Source: Kalaharituber pfeilii (Eukaryota; Ascomycota; Pezizomycetes; Pezizales; Pezizaceae). Taken from it: 64,000 bases of DNA. The notes below the pieces were generated by a model that did no database searches, was not told the origin of the DNA, and saw only the letters and a list, made by a program, of their open reading frames with translations. Numbering within the stretch: the stretch's first letter is position 1; every line of letters begins with the position of its first letter. Below are positions 63,841 to 64,000 of the stretch, piece by piece. The position numbers and the translations under genes were made by a program. Where the stretch lies: positions 1 to 64,000 of the forward strand of contig WHUZ01000091.1 in assembly GCA_015179045.1 (NCBI GenBank), in the 5' to 3' direction.

Positions 63841-64000
63841 TCAGAGGCCAACAGCACGGCCAGGAGAGCAAGAACTGGGAAGGCGAGGGCTGCAGATCTG
63901 GCACATGTGGCGGAACTGGTGGCAGAAAGACCACGGAGGATGATGGATGCCGTAAAGCTTCCATGGGTCAAGGTGCACCTCGGAACAGAGGGCAACAAGG
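63841..64000 (+). pseudogene. LINE RNase H fragment running off the window end
   Basis: Plus strand frame reads ASEANSTARRARTGKARA, LAHVAELVAERPRRMMDAVK and LPWVKVHLGTEGNK to the last base. WVKVHLGTEGNK aligns with the conserved WVKAHIGITGNEKAD block of the LINE-B RNase H at 13770-14285. The element continues beyond the window; its state cannot be judged. Confidence 0.65.

Overview
The window reads as nuclear DNA of a filamentous fungus, most likely an ascomycete (Pezizomycotina). Short introns (about 50-100 nt) have GT..AG ends and often CTAAC-type branch sites. The host genes are typical of such fungi: a HET (heterokaryon-incompatibility) protein, two F-box proteins, a BTB/POZ protein and a small secreted cysteine-rich protein. 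No prokaryotic features are present. I cannot assign a genus, and the HET domain would also fit a basidiomycete.

Host genes are sparse: BTB/POZ with a Cys-rich tail (3223-4402, +); a decayed type-B carboxylesterase (5455-7200, -); two tandem paralogues of a coiled-coil plus beta-trefoil protein (10579-11580 and 20145-21148, both -) inside a 2.7-2.9 kb direct segmental duplication, with a third, diverged paralogue at 61148-62087 (+); HET (25308-27694, -); a secreted proline-repeat protein (36191-36781, -); F-box 1 (43433-45189, +); and a GC-rich four-exon F-box 2 (57411-59907, +).

Most of the rest is transposons. Two LINE lineages are recognised by their 3' ends. LINE-A ends in a conserved hairpin (CGCCATAGCCC-loop-GGGCGGCATGCGAG) then TAATGATAT and poly(A). 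LINE-B ends in CCTGCCATGGC..GCAAGCGGGGTTACGTGATT and poly(A). Both survive mainly as 5'-truncated copies with remnants of RT, RNase H and a C-terminal CCHC finger. Beside them are (i) four LINE-A copies that keep only ORF1 joined to the 3' tail, a fungal counterpart of mammalian HAL1 half-LINEs, and (ii) about ten tail-only insertions of 36-76 bp, most with their own target-site duplications (TSDs). Paired substitutions in the hairpin stem support a selected RNA structure.

DNA transposons include a near-complete PIF/Harbinger element (50537-54747) with transposase and Myb/SANT-like genes, sitting inside one of the tail-only insertions; an internally deleted Harbinger relative (8352-9085); two 1.6-1.7 kb hAT-type elements with 8-bp TSDs (16095-17719, 29063-30765); a second hAT-type MITE family (29492-29838, 39082-39848, 55518-55848); TA-flanked TIR elements (40064-40225, 42270-42844, 62168-62686); and a TIR element with a CRC-like cysteine cluster (48909-49991). 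Many are nested, so relative ages can be read directly. All splice models, families and boundaries come from reading the sequence by eye. No database search was run.
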